Numbered from the stretch's first letter, positions 53,792-62,690 are shown. The stretch is DNA of 64,000 bases from Halorubrum lacusprofundi ATCC 49239 (GCF_000022205.1 NC_012030.1:62001-126000); one strand, 5' to 3'. Notes: generated by a model from the sequence alone, not told the origin. Numbers and translations are program-made.

Positions 53792-55190
53792 CAGTACCTC
53801 ACAAAGCATCCTCGGCTAGCTGTTTCTGCGGCCTGAGTTCTGTGTCGAAGCGGTTGTACTGACGGTCTCGACGAGAGAATTACGGACGGATCGACGGAGA
53901 GCTGTCGCTGTCGGCGGCGGTCAGCCGCCGACGCGACAGCGTCGCCACTCACTCCGCTGGCTTGCTCGGTCGGTGGTTAGCGGTGGAATCGGTCGTCAGG
54001 TGGCCGATTCGCGGGGACGGCCCGACGCACCGCGAGGGCCGTCCACGCAGCTCGTCGAATCATATTGACGAACTCCTTGTACGGCCACCACCAGAGGCGA
54101 CGCCCGCCTCGGCGGGGCGTCGCCACATACTCGTAGTGAAGGTACCGCCAGACGTTCTGTAAGAGGAGACTCACCACCACGTACAGCAGCCGTACCGTTG
54201 GATCTCGTGTTGTCGTTGTCGCTATCGCTTGCTCAAACAAGCGATAGCTTGACTCGATACCGAAGCGTTTCGAGTAGTGGTATCGAGCGTCCCGTGGTGA
54301 GTCGATGAACGGCGCGTCAGCGGCGTAGCCGTGACGCGCCACACCGTTCTCGTCATACTTCCCATTTAGGTACGTACAGTCGATGTAGACGGGAAAATCG
54401 ACGGTCCAGCTGTGACCGTCGAGTTTCCCCGTCAGATCATGCTGAATGACGCGACTCCATCCTTCCGAGAGCTCTTGCTGAATCGCCTCACCCCACCGGA
54501 TGATCGGGATCACGTACGCGTAATTGTGCGCCTGAAGCAGCGTGAGACACTTACTGTCGTAGAATCCGCGATCAAGGTAGACGGCCTTGACCCCGGCGTC
54601 AAGGCCGTCGAGGACACCGAAGAACTCAGCGAGGACACTACTTGCGGTATCGCCGTCTTTGAGACGGCGTACCGCCAGCGTGTAGCGTTTGTTCTTCACA
54701 CGCGCGTAGAGTGTGGCATAGGCGTGGAACGCAGTGGTTCCACGCTTCGCTACCGAGTGATAGAGGCCGTCTGTGTCGTCTTCGTCACCGTAGTAGGGCC
54801 GCAGGTGGAGGTCTGCGCAGACCTCCACCTGTTCGGGGAGCAATTCATCGAGATCCTTTCGCAGGAGCGTGTTAGCGACTCGTTCGAGCCGTTCCGGCTC
54901 GAACTTCGTCCGAAGATGGTAGAGGACCGTGTTCCCAGCGGGTGAGTTCTGGCTCGACGCACAGAGCGTAGAGACAGAGGTCCCGTCGGCGCAAGCGCCG
55001 ACGAGGACCTCATAGATGTCTTCAGCAGTGATTTCAGCGTTATTGGCTAACGAGAGCGAAACTTCCTCGTCAAGGCGGTTGACGAGAAAGTTAAGAAGCT
55101 GGTCCTCGTGGATCTCACCGTCTGCTTGTTTGGTTTTAGACACACCTTCAGCAAGCAGACGTTCTAACTAAGCGGCTTTGTGAAGTACTG
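53792..55190 (-). mobile_element. ISH3-family insertion sequence, copy C
   Basis: 1399 bp with the same ends as copies A and B, in the same orientation as A. The flanks AGATT and ATATT differ, so there is no perfect target duplication, and the genes on the two sides are unrelated (minus-strand membrane protein at left, plus-strand fragment at right). This indicates rearrangement through the IS. Copies A and C form direct repeats bracketing the CRISPR-Cas locus and the second defence block. Confidence 0.9.
53977..55143 (-). CDS. ISH3-family DDE transposase (copy C)
   Basis: 388 residues, identical in translation to copies A and B. The frame is intact. The three identical copies indicate recent multiplication of this IS in the replicon. 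Confidence 0.9.
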   Translation of the reverse strand: MSKTKQADGEIHEDQLLNFLVNRLDEEVSLSLANNAEITAEDIYEVLVGACADGTSVSTLCASSQNSPAGNTVLYHLRTKFEPERLERVANTLLRKDLDELLPEQVEVCADLHLRPYYGDEDDTDGLYHSVAKRGTTAFHAYATLYARVKNKRYTLAVRRLKDGDTASSVLAEFFGVLDGLDAGVKAVYLDRGFYDSKCLTLLQAHNYAYVIPIIRWGEAIQQELSEGWSRVIQHDLTGKLDGHSWTVDFPVYIDCTYLNGKYDENGVARHGYAADAPFIDSPRDARYHYSKRFGIESSYRLFEQAIATTTTRDPTVRLLYVVVSLLLQNVWRYLHYEYVATPRRGGRRLWWWPYKEFVNMIRRAAWTALAVRRAVPANRPPDDRFHR

Positions 55191-55191
55191 A

Positions 55192-55281
55192 TATTCGTTC
55201 CCAACACACAATCCGACTCGTCTTGTTTGGGAAATCCTATCTCTTCTACAAGACGCACTCATCGAGGAAAACGACACGTAG
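55192..55281 (+). pseudogene. C-terminal gene fragment beside ISH3 copy C
   Basis: A frame open from the IS border reads FPTHNPTRLVWEILSLLQDA, then LIEENDT and a TAG at 55279-55281. It looks like the end of a helical protein cut off by the IS. The family is unknown, and it does not match the gene truncated on the other side. Confidence 0.3.
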
Positions 55282-55333
55282 TGAACGGGTGGATTCAAAA
55301 TTATGAATCCGGGGGAGTATCGAAGGCCTCAGA

Positions 55334-55500
55334 TCACGTGGCCAGTTGTTCACTGAGCGGCCAGCAACCCTGATACTTCCTTGAGGGATCCACCAAACAC
55401 TCGAATCCAGACTTCACCTTCGCGAGGTGCAATCCTTCATACGAATGAGGAACATAAAACTCTGTCCCAATCACCGGATAGAGATGGCCTAACCCTGTTT
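55334..55500 (-). pseudogene. Possible C-terminal gene fragment
   Basis: On the minus strand GLGHLYPVIGTEFYVPHSY, EGLHLAKVKSGFECLVD and PSRKYQGCWPLSEQLAT read like a real protein end, stopping at 55334. Upstream the frame runs into the 9-bp repeat region and has no clear start. Its family is unknown. Confidence 0.3.
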
Positions 55501-55507
55501 TTCGGTG

Positions 55508-55620
55508 GAATAGTGTGAGTAGGTGAAATAGAAAGAATTGGTGTGATATGTGAAATAGAAGAAATTTCGGCGATAGGCATAATAGGCGTAATAGATAAAA
55601 TAGGCAAACCGGGTGAGATA
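55508..55620. repeat. Degenerate 9-bp tandem repeats, left block
   Basis: About 12-13 units of a 9-bp motif near AATAGGTGA occur in register: AATAGAAAG, AATTGGTGT, GATATGTGA, AATAGAAGA, GATAGGCAT, AATAGGCGT, AATAGATAA, AATAGGCAA. On the minus strand they read as tripeptides of the ISP/ITP type. The same unit reappears at 57510-57548 beyond the two IS1341-type elements, so these probably inserted in one longer array. Confidence 0.6.
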
Positions 55621-55650
55621 CCCAGATTCGGCATAAGAGACTTACAGCAC

Positions 55651-55980
55651 GTGACATCCTCCCCGGCGTAAACGCCGGGGCTTCCCGTACCGCAGGTGGG
55701 ATATTTACTGGTTTACGATACAACCTGTTCTCTCGGGCGAACCGTCCCGCTCTCGCGGTCGAACAAGTGTACCGATGGCTGTGCCACACAGCCGTTACTC
55801 CTATCCTCGCCGTGAGGACTCGGAGTTATCTTCTGCCGCATATAGCCTATGTAGAACCAGTTACTTAATAATGTCGATTACCGTGGAATATCCGGCCAGA
55901 GTGTCATCGGTGGACTGGTCAGCAAGTGTCGGATTCACGCCCGCCGTAAACGGCGGGATTCTCTCCTTGTGAAAAGATAG
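55651..55980 (-). mobile_element. Deleted IS1341-type element without tnpB (330 bp)
   Basis: Both ends match the full element at 55989-57446: the right end starting GTGACATCCTCCCCGGCG with a GC hairpin, and the left end with hairpin CCCGCCGTAAACGGCGGG and GAAAAGATAG. Almost all of tnpB is missing, with the junction at CAT, a 3-mer shared by both deletion borders. What remains is the last 40 or so codons of tnpB with the 3' region, where TnpB guide RNA (omega RNA) is normally encoded, joined to the upstream promoter region. The sequence has drifted from the full copy. Confidence 0.7.
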
Positions 55981-55988
55981 ATTTCCTA

Positions 55989-57446
55989 GTGACATCCTCC
56001 CCGGCGTGAACGCCGGGGCTTCCCGTACCGCAGGTGGGATATTTGCTGGTCTACGACACGGCTTGTTCTCTCGTGTGAAACGTCCCGCTCTCGCGGTCGA
56101 ACAAGTATGTCGATGGCTGTGCCACACAGCCGTTACTCCTATCCTCACCGTGAGGACTCGGAGTTATCTTCTGCCGCATGTTCTCCGCCCCGTTGCAATC
56201 CGCGTTCCCAACCAAACCGCACGACGAGCAGACGTACAACCCACGCTCGACACGGTTCTCCTTCGTGTCGTCACCACAGTTCGAGCAGGTCTTTGAGGTG
56301 TTCCACTCGTTCTCCTTCAACACCTCGACACCGTGAATCTCGCCTTTGTACGCGAGGTACTGGTAGATGCGGTCGAACGCCCACGAGTGTAACTTCTTGT
56401 TCCCAGTTTTGCCCCAGTCGGACTCTCGCACCTCTTCAGGCCAACTCACCGCGAGTGTACCAACACCGCGTTCGACACACTCTGTGATGATGGTGTCTGA
56501 GAGGACGTGGTAGAAGTGTGTTTCGCGGTCAGCGAGTTTCCGACGCGCCCACATCGACTTCTCCGAGGGGCCGTTCTCACCTTCGGTGTCGTACTCGGCT
56601 CGTTTGAAGTAGTGCTTGTCTTCTTTGAGCGAGTTACCGGGGTAGAGAACGTATTCGTCCGGGAACGCGACCGTGGCGATGTTCTTGATGCCAAGGTCAA
56701 TCCCCGCCACTTCGTCGCCTGCGGAGTCGTTCGTTTCGAGTTCGACTTTGCAGACGAAGTGCAGTTCCCACTCGTCGCCGTTCCAGACGGCGCGAACGTT
56801 CTGCACTCGGTTGACTTCAGAGAGGTCAATGTCAGGGCGCGTCTGGTACTCGCAGAGCAGGAAGTCCGACCAGTATTCTTTCAGGTTCGAGCCTTTCGAG
56901 AGCCGGACGCGGTTGTTCTCGGGGTCGTGTTTGAATCCGTCTTCTTTGAATGTCACCGTGGAACGCGGTCGGGTGTCACCGTGTTTGCGGTAGCCGGGCG
57001 GATTCGCCTCACTGGACTTGTGCCGTAAGTCGAACCACGACTGGAAAGCGTCAGAAAGTTCTTCAATGACTTTCTGACTGGATTGCGCGTTCAAATCTTT
57101 CCAGCACGACTGATTCTTCATACACGATTTCAGAACACTACCGTTCGGGATCTCACCGGTTGCGTCCCAGATACGGTCGGCTGTCCATCGTGCGACGTTC
57201 CAGATTTTCGAGGCGGAATCCCCGAGCGAATCCAGACCATCACAGATCTGTTGGTGGTTCTGGATAGAACCAACGTAGGTGCGCGTGACGGTGAGATTCG
57301 CCATACATAGCCTATGTAGAACCAGTTACTTAATAGTTGTGGATTACCGTGGAATATCCGGCCAGAGTGTCATCGGTGGACTGGTCAGCAAGTGTCGGAT
57401 CCACGCCCGCCGTAAACGGCGGGATTCTCTCCTTGTGAAAAGATAG
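55989..57446 (-). mobile_element. IS1341-type element carrying tnpB only
   Basis: 1458 bp bounded by GTGACATCC with the hairpin CCCCGGCGTGAACGCCGGGG at the tnpB 3' side, and by hairpin CCCGCCGTAAACGGCGGG with GAAAAGATAG at the 5' side. There is no tnpA, so movement needs a TnpA in trans, for example the one at 58764-59153. The element lies directly next to the end of its own deleted relative at 55651-55980, separated by 8 bp. Confidence 0.75.
56051..57304 (-). CDS. tnpB: TnpB, RNA-guided nuclease of IS1341-type element
   Basis: 417 residues, full length. RuvC parts are VAGIDLGIKNIATVAF (first Asp), TLAVSWPEEVRESDWG (Glu) and GNADCNGAENM (last Asp). The zinc ribbon has CSNCG and CSSCG. The N-terminal region (ANLTVTRTYVGSIQNHQQ) is the wedge/REC start of TnpB. 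TnpB cuts DNA matching the guide at the 3' end of its omega RNA, which favours retention of the element. The 3' end of the gene and the 60 bp to the element end should encode that RNA. It appears active by sequence. Confidence 0.9.
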   Translation of the reverse strand: MANLTVTRTYVGSIQNHQQICDGLDSLGDSASKIWNVARWTADRIWDATGEIPNGSVLKSCMKNQSCWKDLNAQSSQKVIEELSDAFQSWFDLRHKSSEANPPGYRKHGDTRPRSTVTFKEDGFKHDPENNRVRLSKGSNLKEYWSDFLLCEYQTRPDIDLSEVNRVQNVRAVWNGDEWELHFVCKVELETNDSAGDEVAGIDLGIKNIATVAFPDEYVLYPGNSLKEDKHYFKRAEYDTEGENGPSEKSMWARRKLADRETHFYHVLSDTIITECVERGVGTLAVSWPEEVRESDWGKTGNKKLHSWAFDRIYQYLAYKGEIHGVEVLKENEWNTSKTCSNCGDDTKENRVERGLYVCSSCGLVGNADCNGAENMRQKITPSPHGEDRSNGCVAQPSTYLFDRESGTFHTREQAVS

Positions 57447-57509
57447 CAGAAGTAGGGCGGAGGGATTCAGTGAACTGAAGAACAATAGACAAAGTCACTG
57501 AAACAGTCG

Positions 57510-57548
57510 CAATAGACATAATAGGTGAAATAGGTGGAGTAGGTGAGC
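57510..57548. repeat. Degenerate 9-bp tandem repeats, right block
   Basis: Units such as AATAGACAT, AATAGGTGA, AATAGGTGG and AGTAGGTGA follow without gaps, the same motif and period as at 55508-55620. The remaining DNA between the IS and the gene at 57679 is AT-rich and shows nothing else. Confidence 0.55.
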
Positions 57549-57678
57549 AAGTCAGAAAAGAACAAAAATGCGGGATAGGCGAAGTAGAATCAGTAGCTAC
57601 ACCACACAGAACATATTCAATAGAAATAATCTGTGTACTCGCTTCAATCCCTGTAGATTAGAAAACAGAGAACTATTT

Positions 57679-58356
57679 TCACAATTGGTTTTCAATACTT
57701 TTCGGAAGATCGAATCGGAGCGAGGGATGATCGTAGTCACGGTCGTCCACCCAGTGATCTGATTGCCCCTCATATGGATCGATGAACGCATTCCGAACCC
57801 GGCCTTCGTGTTCTTTCACAATACTGGTCATGCGGTCAATCTCGGATTGATTCCACAAACGAAGCGACCGGCCTTCCTCAGTGACTTGCGTTGCCTGTAC
57901 AACAGATACCTGGAGAACATGCCCCGACACCACCGTCTTGTTCAAGGGATCCAGTAACAACCCAAAGAACGTGTCTGCGTCCGCGATCTCGTTCACCATC
58001 ATCACCAAATGCGACGGGAGCTGCTCCGGCGCGCTTCGAGGCTGTTCATACTCCGGCTTCCCGAAATTATAATTCTCAACTAATCTGGGCTTCCCATCGA
58101 AACAAGCTTTGATAACGCGACTCTTGAACACACCTTTCGCTTTCCGTGGATCACGGTTCTGATCCAAGAAATTCGAAGAGGCATCGTAATCCCTCGGAGA
58201 CGGAGTGAATGCTACGAGATCGAAATTCTCCGGGTGATATGGATCGTGAGTTGCTTCCTTGGCGCTTGATTTGGGTTGGGAGTCGACGTCGTCTGAACTG
58301 TGGAATTGGAAGTCAGGCGATGCACTGAATGGGTTTGCTGTGAAGGATACTGACAT
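57679..58356 (-). CDS. Hypothetical protein, 225 residues
   Basis: No family recognised. The first 80 residues are low in structure and rich in Ser, Asp and Pro (SASPDFQFHSSDDVDSQPKS), followed by VFKSRVIKACFDGKPRLVEN and a folded part with LPSHLVMMVNEIADADTFFG, LLLDPLNKTVVSGHVLQVSV. The C-terminus includes RLWNQSEIDRMTSIVKEHEG. The gene has 150 bp of AT-rich upstream DNA. It may have belonged to the unit that the TnpB elements entered. Confidence 0.5.
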   Translation of the reverse strand: MSVSFTANPFSASPDFQFHSSDDVDSQPKSSAKEATHDPYHPENFDLVAFTPSPRDYDASSNFLDQNRDPRKAKGVFKSRVIKACFDGKPRLVENYNFGKPEYEQPRSAPEQLPSHLVMMVNEIADADTFFGLLLDPLNKTVVSGHVLQVSVVQATQVTEEGRSLRLWNQSEIDRMTSIVKEHEGRVRNAFIDPYEGQSDHWVDDRDYDHPSLRFDLPKSIENQL

Positions 58357-58506
58357 TGTATCTGCGTTTCTGAACCGCCATCTCCGAGTACACTGCGTTA
58401 AACACGGGTTATCTATTTAATTTTGACCTTTTGCCCGGGGACATTTCAACTGAAAACTATCACGAGAATGTGTCATCGGAACAGTTCAAGAAACGAACCC
58501 AAACCC

Positions 58507-58626
58507 TTAGTCAGAAATCGGAGCGAGAAGGGATTCAGCAAGTTCATCATCGCAGTACCGAACTGTATTCGCAGCTGAATCGAATTCGAGAATATTAGCA
58601 GACGCGAGTTTCGGAAGGTGATAGAG
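58507..58626 (-). pseudogene. C-terminal fragment of a DUF7344-like haloarchaeal regulator
   Basis: The minus-strand frame reads LYHLPKLASANILEFDSAAN, TVRYCDDELAESLLAP and a TAA at 58507. The HLPKLxxANxxxxDxxxxxVxY pattern is the end of the winged-helix proteins (DUF7344-like) abundant in Halobacteria. The rest is missing where the IS200/IS605 element begins. Confidence 0.55.
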
Positions 58627-58763
58627 TCACGAGCGCATACCCCCGTCTTTAGGCGGGGGTCAAGCGGACAATAGCGTACATCCCCACCGACGACGCTATG
58701 GCTGGATTTCCCACCGATTCACCATCAGTATTAATATACATTGTCTCATAGTGTACAACACGG

Positions 58764-59153
58764 ATGAAGACCACACGGCACGCGACCTACAACCTCAACT
58801 ACCACCTTGTGTGGTTGCCGAAGTACCGCAACTCGGTACTCGTCAACGAGGTCGCAGACCGTGTGCGGACCATCCTCCACGAAATAGCCGACGACAAGGG
58901 CCTCGAAATACTTGACCTGACCGTACAACCCGATCACGTCCACCTATTCGTCAGTAGCCCACCGAAACACGCACCATCCCTTCTCGCCAACTGGTTCAAA
59001 GGTATCAGCTCTCGGAAGTACAACCACCGCTACGCCGACCACGACGGCGAGAAAATCGGATGGGTGAGAGGCTACTACGCAGGGACAGCAGGGCACGTAT
59101 CGAGCGAGACGGTCAAGAACTACATCCAGCGTCACGAGGAGGACGAGTCGTGA
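58764..59153 (+). CDS. tnpA: TnpA, Y1 HUH transposase (IS200/IS605)
   Basis: 129 residues, typical size. It has the HUH motif PDHVHLFV (His58, His60) and the nucleophile Tyr120 in SETVKNYIQRH. NLNYHLVWLPKYR near the N-terminus and ANWFKGISSRKYNHRY are family segments. It excises and inserts the element as single-stranded circles at the hairpin ends. Its stop overlaps the GTG start of tnpB. It could also mobilise the tnpB-only elements nearby if their ends are compatible. Confidence 0.95.
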   Translation: MKTTRHATYNLNYHLVWLPKYRNSVLVNEVADRVRTILHEIADDKGLEILDLTVQPDHVHLFVSSPPKHAPSLLANWFKGISSRKYNHRYADHDGEKIGWVRGYYAGTAGHVSSETVKNYIQRHEEDES

Positions 59154-60385
59154 CCACGCTCACGAAGACGCTGGAACTGAAACTGGTAGAGCCGAACGCG
59201 CACAAGCGGAGAAAACTCCGCGAGACGCGAGAGGCGTACCAACAGGCGCTTCACGACGCCTTCGACGCTGGCTGTACCACACAGACCGAAGCGAACGACG
59301 TGGTGGTCAACTACAAGCTGAGTGGATACGCAAAGAATGCGCTCAAGAAGTACGTCCCGCAACTCACGACGACGTACAACGCAGGCGAACTTCACGATGC
59401 CCACCCCGTCCGTTTCACGAACGAAGGGCTACGACTCGACCACAAGCCCGAGAACGCTATCGAGTGGTACGTCAAAATCCCGCACCACGAGGACTATCAC
59501 CTCTGGATGCCAGCACAACCGAATCCCGAACAACGGGACTGGTTGGAAGCGTTGAACGCGGGAGACGCCACGATGGGCGAGAGTCGGCTATTCGAGCGGG
59601 ACGGAACGTGGTATCTTCACGTCACCGCAACCCGCGACGCAGAGGGCGGTTCCGAGGTGTCCGACGAAGAACGGACACCCATCGGTGTCGATATTGGGGA
59701 AGCGTCGCTCGTCACGGTGTGTCACCGTGACGACCACGGTTGCCCGACCGCTCCCGAACTATGGGCCGACGAAGGGAAGACCGTTCGTCGGCTCCGCAAG
59801 ACCTACTTCACCGCCACGAGGCGACTTCAGACACGCGGTAGCGAACGTATCGCGGAGTCCTTCGGTGACGACCTGTGGAACCAGATAGACGACGTGTTCC
59901 ACCGCGTCACCCGCGAAGTCGTGGACTACGCCGAGTCTGTCAAGAATCCCGTTCTTGTTCTGGAAAACCTGACGTACATACGGGAGTCGATGGACTACGG
60001 CGAGTACATGAACCGCCGTCTCCACGGATGGGGATTCGCCAAACTCCACGCGCAGATACGATACAAAGCCGTCGAGAAGGGTATCCCCGTCAAGACGGTG
60101 AACCCTCGCAACACCTCGAAAGAGTGTCATGCGTGCGGTGAGGTAGGATACCGCCCACAACAGGCGACGTTCAAGTGTACGAACGATGCGTGCTGGATGG
60201 GCGAGTACCAAGCGGACGTGAACGGAGCGGTGAACATCGCAGACCGCTACCTCAGCGGAGAGAGTCGTTTCAGAGAACACGAGAACGACGATGACTCGGC
60301 TGAGGATGGGGGGCGTTTGACCGCCCCACAAGACAGCCAAGCCGATGCTACCAAGCAAGAGACGCTTGGAACGTATGCGTCTTGA
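59150..60385 (+). CDS. tnpB: TnpB, RNA-guided nuclease (IS605 type)
   Basis: 411 residues from the GTG at 59150, which overlaps the tnpA stop (GTGA). Catalytic segments are IGVDIGEASLVTVC (first Asp), NPVLVLENLTYIRESM (Glu) and YQADVNGAVNIADRY (last Asp). The zinc ribbon is ECHACGEVGYRPQQATFKC plus the following TNDAC. It cuts DNA guided by an RNA from the element's right end. The frame is full length. It differs clearly from the TnpB at 56051-57304, so two TnpB lineages share this replicon. Confidence 0.93.
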   Translation: MTTLTKTLELKLVEPNAHKRRKLRETREAYQQALHDAFDAGCTTQTEANDVVVNYKLSGYAKNALKKYVPQLTTTYNAGELHDAHPVRFTNEGLRLDHKPENAIEWYVKIPHHEDYHLWMPAQPNPEQRDWLEALNAGDATMGESRLFERDGTWYLHVTATRDAEGGSEVSDEERTPIGVDIGEASLVTVCHRDDHGCPTAPELWADEGKTVRRLRKTYFTATRRLQTRGSERIAESFGDDLWNQIDDVFHRVTREVVDYAESVKNPVLVLENLTYIRESMDYGEYMNRRLHGWGFAKLHAQIRYKAVEKGIPVKTVNPRNTSKECHACGEVGYRPQQATFKCTNDACWMGEYQADVNGAVNIADRYLSGESRFREHENDDDSAEDGGRLTAPQDSQADATKQETLGTYAS

Positions 60386-60507
60386 AACCGTAGGGCCACG
60401 CTCGGCCTGAAATCCCGTGGTGGGATTCCCGCGTCTTCAGGCGCGGGAGGAGGTCAATGCGGACACACCCGGGGGTGAGTAACGAACTACTGACGATCCG
60501 ACTGTCG

Positions 60508-61887
60508 CTACCTCAGCGTCTGCTGTTCGTTCAGCCAGTTCTTCACAAGCTCATCGAAATCAACCGAGTCGAATCGAGAGACAGCCTCAAGCACTTCGAT
60601 GGCCGTCGACGGCTCGACGCGGAGTTCAAACGTGTAGGCCTCACCTCCGACGGATCCGGAGGCAGATTTCCGCGCACGAATGATACTCAGCATGTCGAGC
60701 TCGATGAGATGATCACGCATCCGACGTTGAGCCAGGCGGTCGGCGTCAATGTAATCTGAAAGGGACGTATAGACATCATAGACGTCACGAGTCCGAATCC
60801 CGGAGTGACCCCCGAGTTCGAGAATCGTCACCGCTGCCAGCGCGAGGTGACCCTGCGTCGTGAGCTGTTCCATCCCCTCGATGATGAGCTCTCGCTCAGC
60901 TTCGCCCTGAGCGGTTCGGACATGCTCTTCTTCGACACGTACATCACCCTCGGATTCGGCGATTGCGGCAGCTTTTCGGAGGTACTTGATCGCCTGACGA
61001 GCGCTCCCTTTGTCCTGTGCAGCGTACGCGGCACAGAGCGGAATCACGTCGTCGGACAGGACGCCCGAATTGATACGGAGGAGCGTGCAATCGGTTCGGT
61101 CGGCGTCTATTTCGTTGAAGGCCTTGGCAAGCGAACCATCGTCGTCATCCAAATCGATGTTGATCTCAAACGCCTCGCCCTCGGATGTCTCATACACGAG
61201 CGAGGTGTTACGGAACGCCTTGCTTGCACGGCGGGAAAGGATATCGCGGAGTTCGTTCGCATCGTAGGGCGCAAAGAAAATCGAGTCGTCGTAGAGGCTG
61301 TCTTTCGCGGCAGGGTCGAGGTTGTCACGCCATTGAAGGTCGTTGCTAATGCCGATGATCGACGGATAGACGTCGTCGTTAACGTAATCCTTATCGCGCG
61401 CACGAGGGAGCGAGTAGAGAATCTTGTCGTCTGTGCCGAGGTTGTCAATCTCGTCGAGGACGATGATGATAGTCCCACCGATATCGTTCATCGCGTCCCA
61501 GAGGTGGTCGAGGACCTTCTGCATCGGATGCCCATTGGGGTTCTCGCCACCGAGTTCCTCACAGAGCCCACACGCGAGCGTGTAGCTCGAGGAGATTCCC
61601 TCACAGGAGAAGAATACCGTTGTCAGATCGAGATCCTGAGCGTCAGCAAACGCCTCCAGTTCGGCCAACTCTGCCTTCGCGGCCGCCGTCTTCCCCTGGC
61701 CAGCCTTCCCCGAAAGGAACGTGTTCTCGGCGCCGGCACCACGGGCTGCGGGCTTCAACGACCGTCGAAGCTTCAAGATCTCGTCTTGCCGCTCCGGTAG
61801 CGTCGTTGGGGTGTGACCCTCTTTGAGGTAGTCCTCGCCGCCGACCGCAAAGATTTCTGAGGTCGTCGAGTACGGGGACGAGTCCAT
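60508..61887 (-). CDS. orc1: Orc1/Cdc6 replication initiator
   Basis: 459 residues, full length. AAA+ motifs: LSGKAGQGKTAAAK (58-71, Walker A) and TIIIVLDEIDNLG (139-151, Walker B), with SIIGISNDLQWRD (sensor I region) and GSARQAIKYLRKAA (sensor II). The C-terminal winged helix begins near LALAAVTILEL. It binds origin recognition boxes and starts replication of the replicon. The gene reads away from a 1-kb region holding G-tract ORB repeats and an AT-rich stretch, the normal arrangement of a haloarchaeal origin. Confidence 0.93.
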   Translation of the reverse strand: MDSSPYSTTSEIFAVGGEDYLKEGHTPTTLPERQDEILKLRRSLKPAARGAGAENTFLSGKAGQGKTAAAKAELAELEAFADAQDLDLTTVFFSCEGISSSYTLACGLCEELGGENPNGHPMQKVLDHLWDAMNDIGGTIIIVLDEIDNLGTDDKILYSLPRARDKDYVNDDVYPSIIGISNDLQWRDNLDPAAKDSLYDDSIFFAPYDANELRDILSRRASKAFRNTSLVYETSEGEAFEINIDLDDDDGSLAKAFNEIDADRTDCTLLRINSGVLSDDVIPLCAAYAAQDKGSARQAIKYLRKAAAIAESEGDVRVEEEHVRTAQGEAERELIIEGMEQLTTQGHLALAAVTILELGGHSGIRTRDVYDVYTSLSDYIDADRLAQRRMRDHLIELDMLSIIRARKSASGSVGGEAYTFELRVEPSTAIEVLEAVSRFDSVDFDELVKNWLNEQQTLR

Positions 61888-62649
61888 CGTGCATACTTCG
61901 TGTATTCAACTCACATAAACCCCCGTGTCCGTAATGTCCGACTTGTCCGAATAACCCCCCACCTCGTCCGGAATTACCGTCGTTCCGGCGACACACGGAT
62001 TATTCTACACAGTTTCACCTGTGGGCGAGAACCCCACCCGGGCCCCCGGGGTTGTCCGCAATTATCCGGCAAGCGGTAGGGGTGGGGAAGTCGGTTCAAC
62101 TGGGTCGATTTCCAGAGAGATCATCGATTCAGCGTGACTACCGTGGTTGCTTGGTAACGTATATAATAAACCTTTTCATTAGAATAAGTAAGTAGTAGAT
62201 AGAGGAGCTAATTCGGCATTTTCTATCGCTGACTACAAGTACTTAAGTACTACAGCTACTCTACCGCTTTAGTCTCCATACACCCCTACGATAGAATTGC
62301 AGACATCCCCGGGGGCGGGGGTTGGAATAGCCGCCTCCTTCTCGTTGCTGGACTGAACGCACTCTATTAGACAACACCAACGCGGAAAGAGGTGACTAGA
62401 GCATCCCAAAAGGTTGTTCTCGGTCATCGGCGGCTTGTTGCCAGTTTCGAGCAATTCCTGTCGACCACGTCGTTCGTGAGTCTTCTCCCCTACTCTACGT
62501 TGATGAATTGCGGACAACCCCGGGGGTGGGGGTGCTGTCTAGTCGATCAGCTCGACTATCATTATCGGCAGTGTCCTAGTCGTCGACGCCCGACTCCAGA
62601 AAGCTTCACTGAGCGGAGTCACGGCTCATCGGTACGAGAGACTTGTCCG

Positions 62650-62690
62650 TTAACCAACGCAACTCCATGTACGAATTCTTTGTTGGTTAA
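62650..62690. repeat. Interrupted palindrome, TAACCAAC/GTTGGTTA type, copy 3
   Basis: Arms TTAACCAAC (62650-62658) and GTTGGTTAA (62682-62690) with core octamers starting 31 bp apart. It lies between two ORB repeats inside the origin. The cores equal those of the copies at 24020 and 32602. Confidence 0.65.

Larger units (their letters stand above)
58627..60456 (+). mobile_element. IS200/IS605-family element with tnpA and tnpB
   Basis: About 1.83 kb. The left end carries hairpin CCCCCGTCTTTAGGCGGGGG (58640-58660) and the right end hairpin CCCGCGTCTTCAGGCGCGGG followed by AGGAGGTCAA, ending near 60456. These subterminal hairpins are what TnpA recognises. As usual for the family there are no terminal inverted repeats or target duplications, so the borders are approximate. 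It separates the decayed regulator from the Orc1/Cdc6 gene. Confidence 0.85.

Noticed and set aside
52739-53809. 356-codon minus-strand frame
   Set aside because: His/Arg/Ser-rich composition is atypical for haloarchaea and it covers better supported genes on the other strand.
59759-60358. 199-codon minus-strand frame opposite tnpB
   Set aside because: Antisense of TnpB, which has all catalytic motifs.
60805-61800. 331-codon frame opposite orc1
   Set aside because: It is an antisense shadow of a highly acidic gene; the orc1 frame has all AAA+ motifs.
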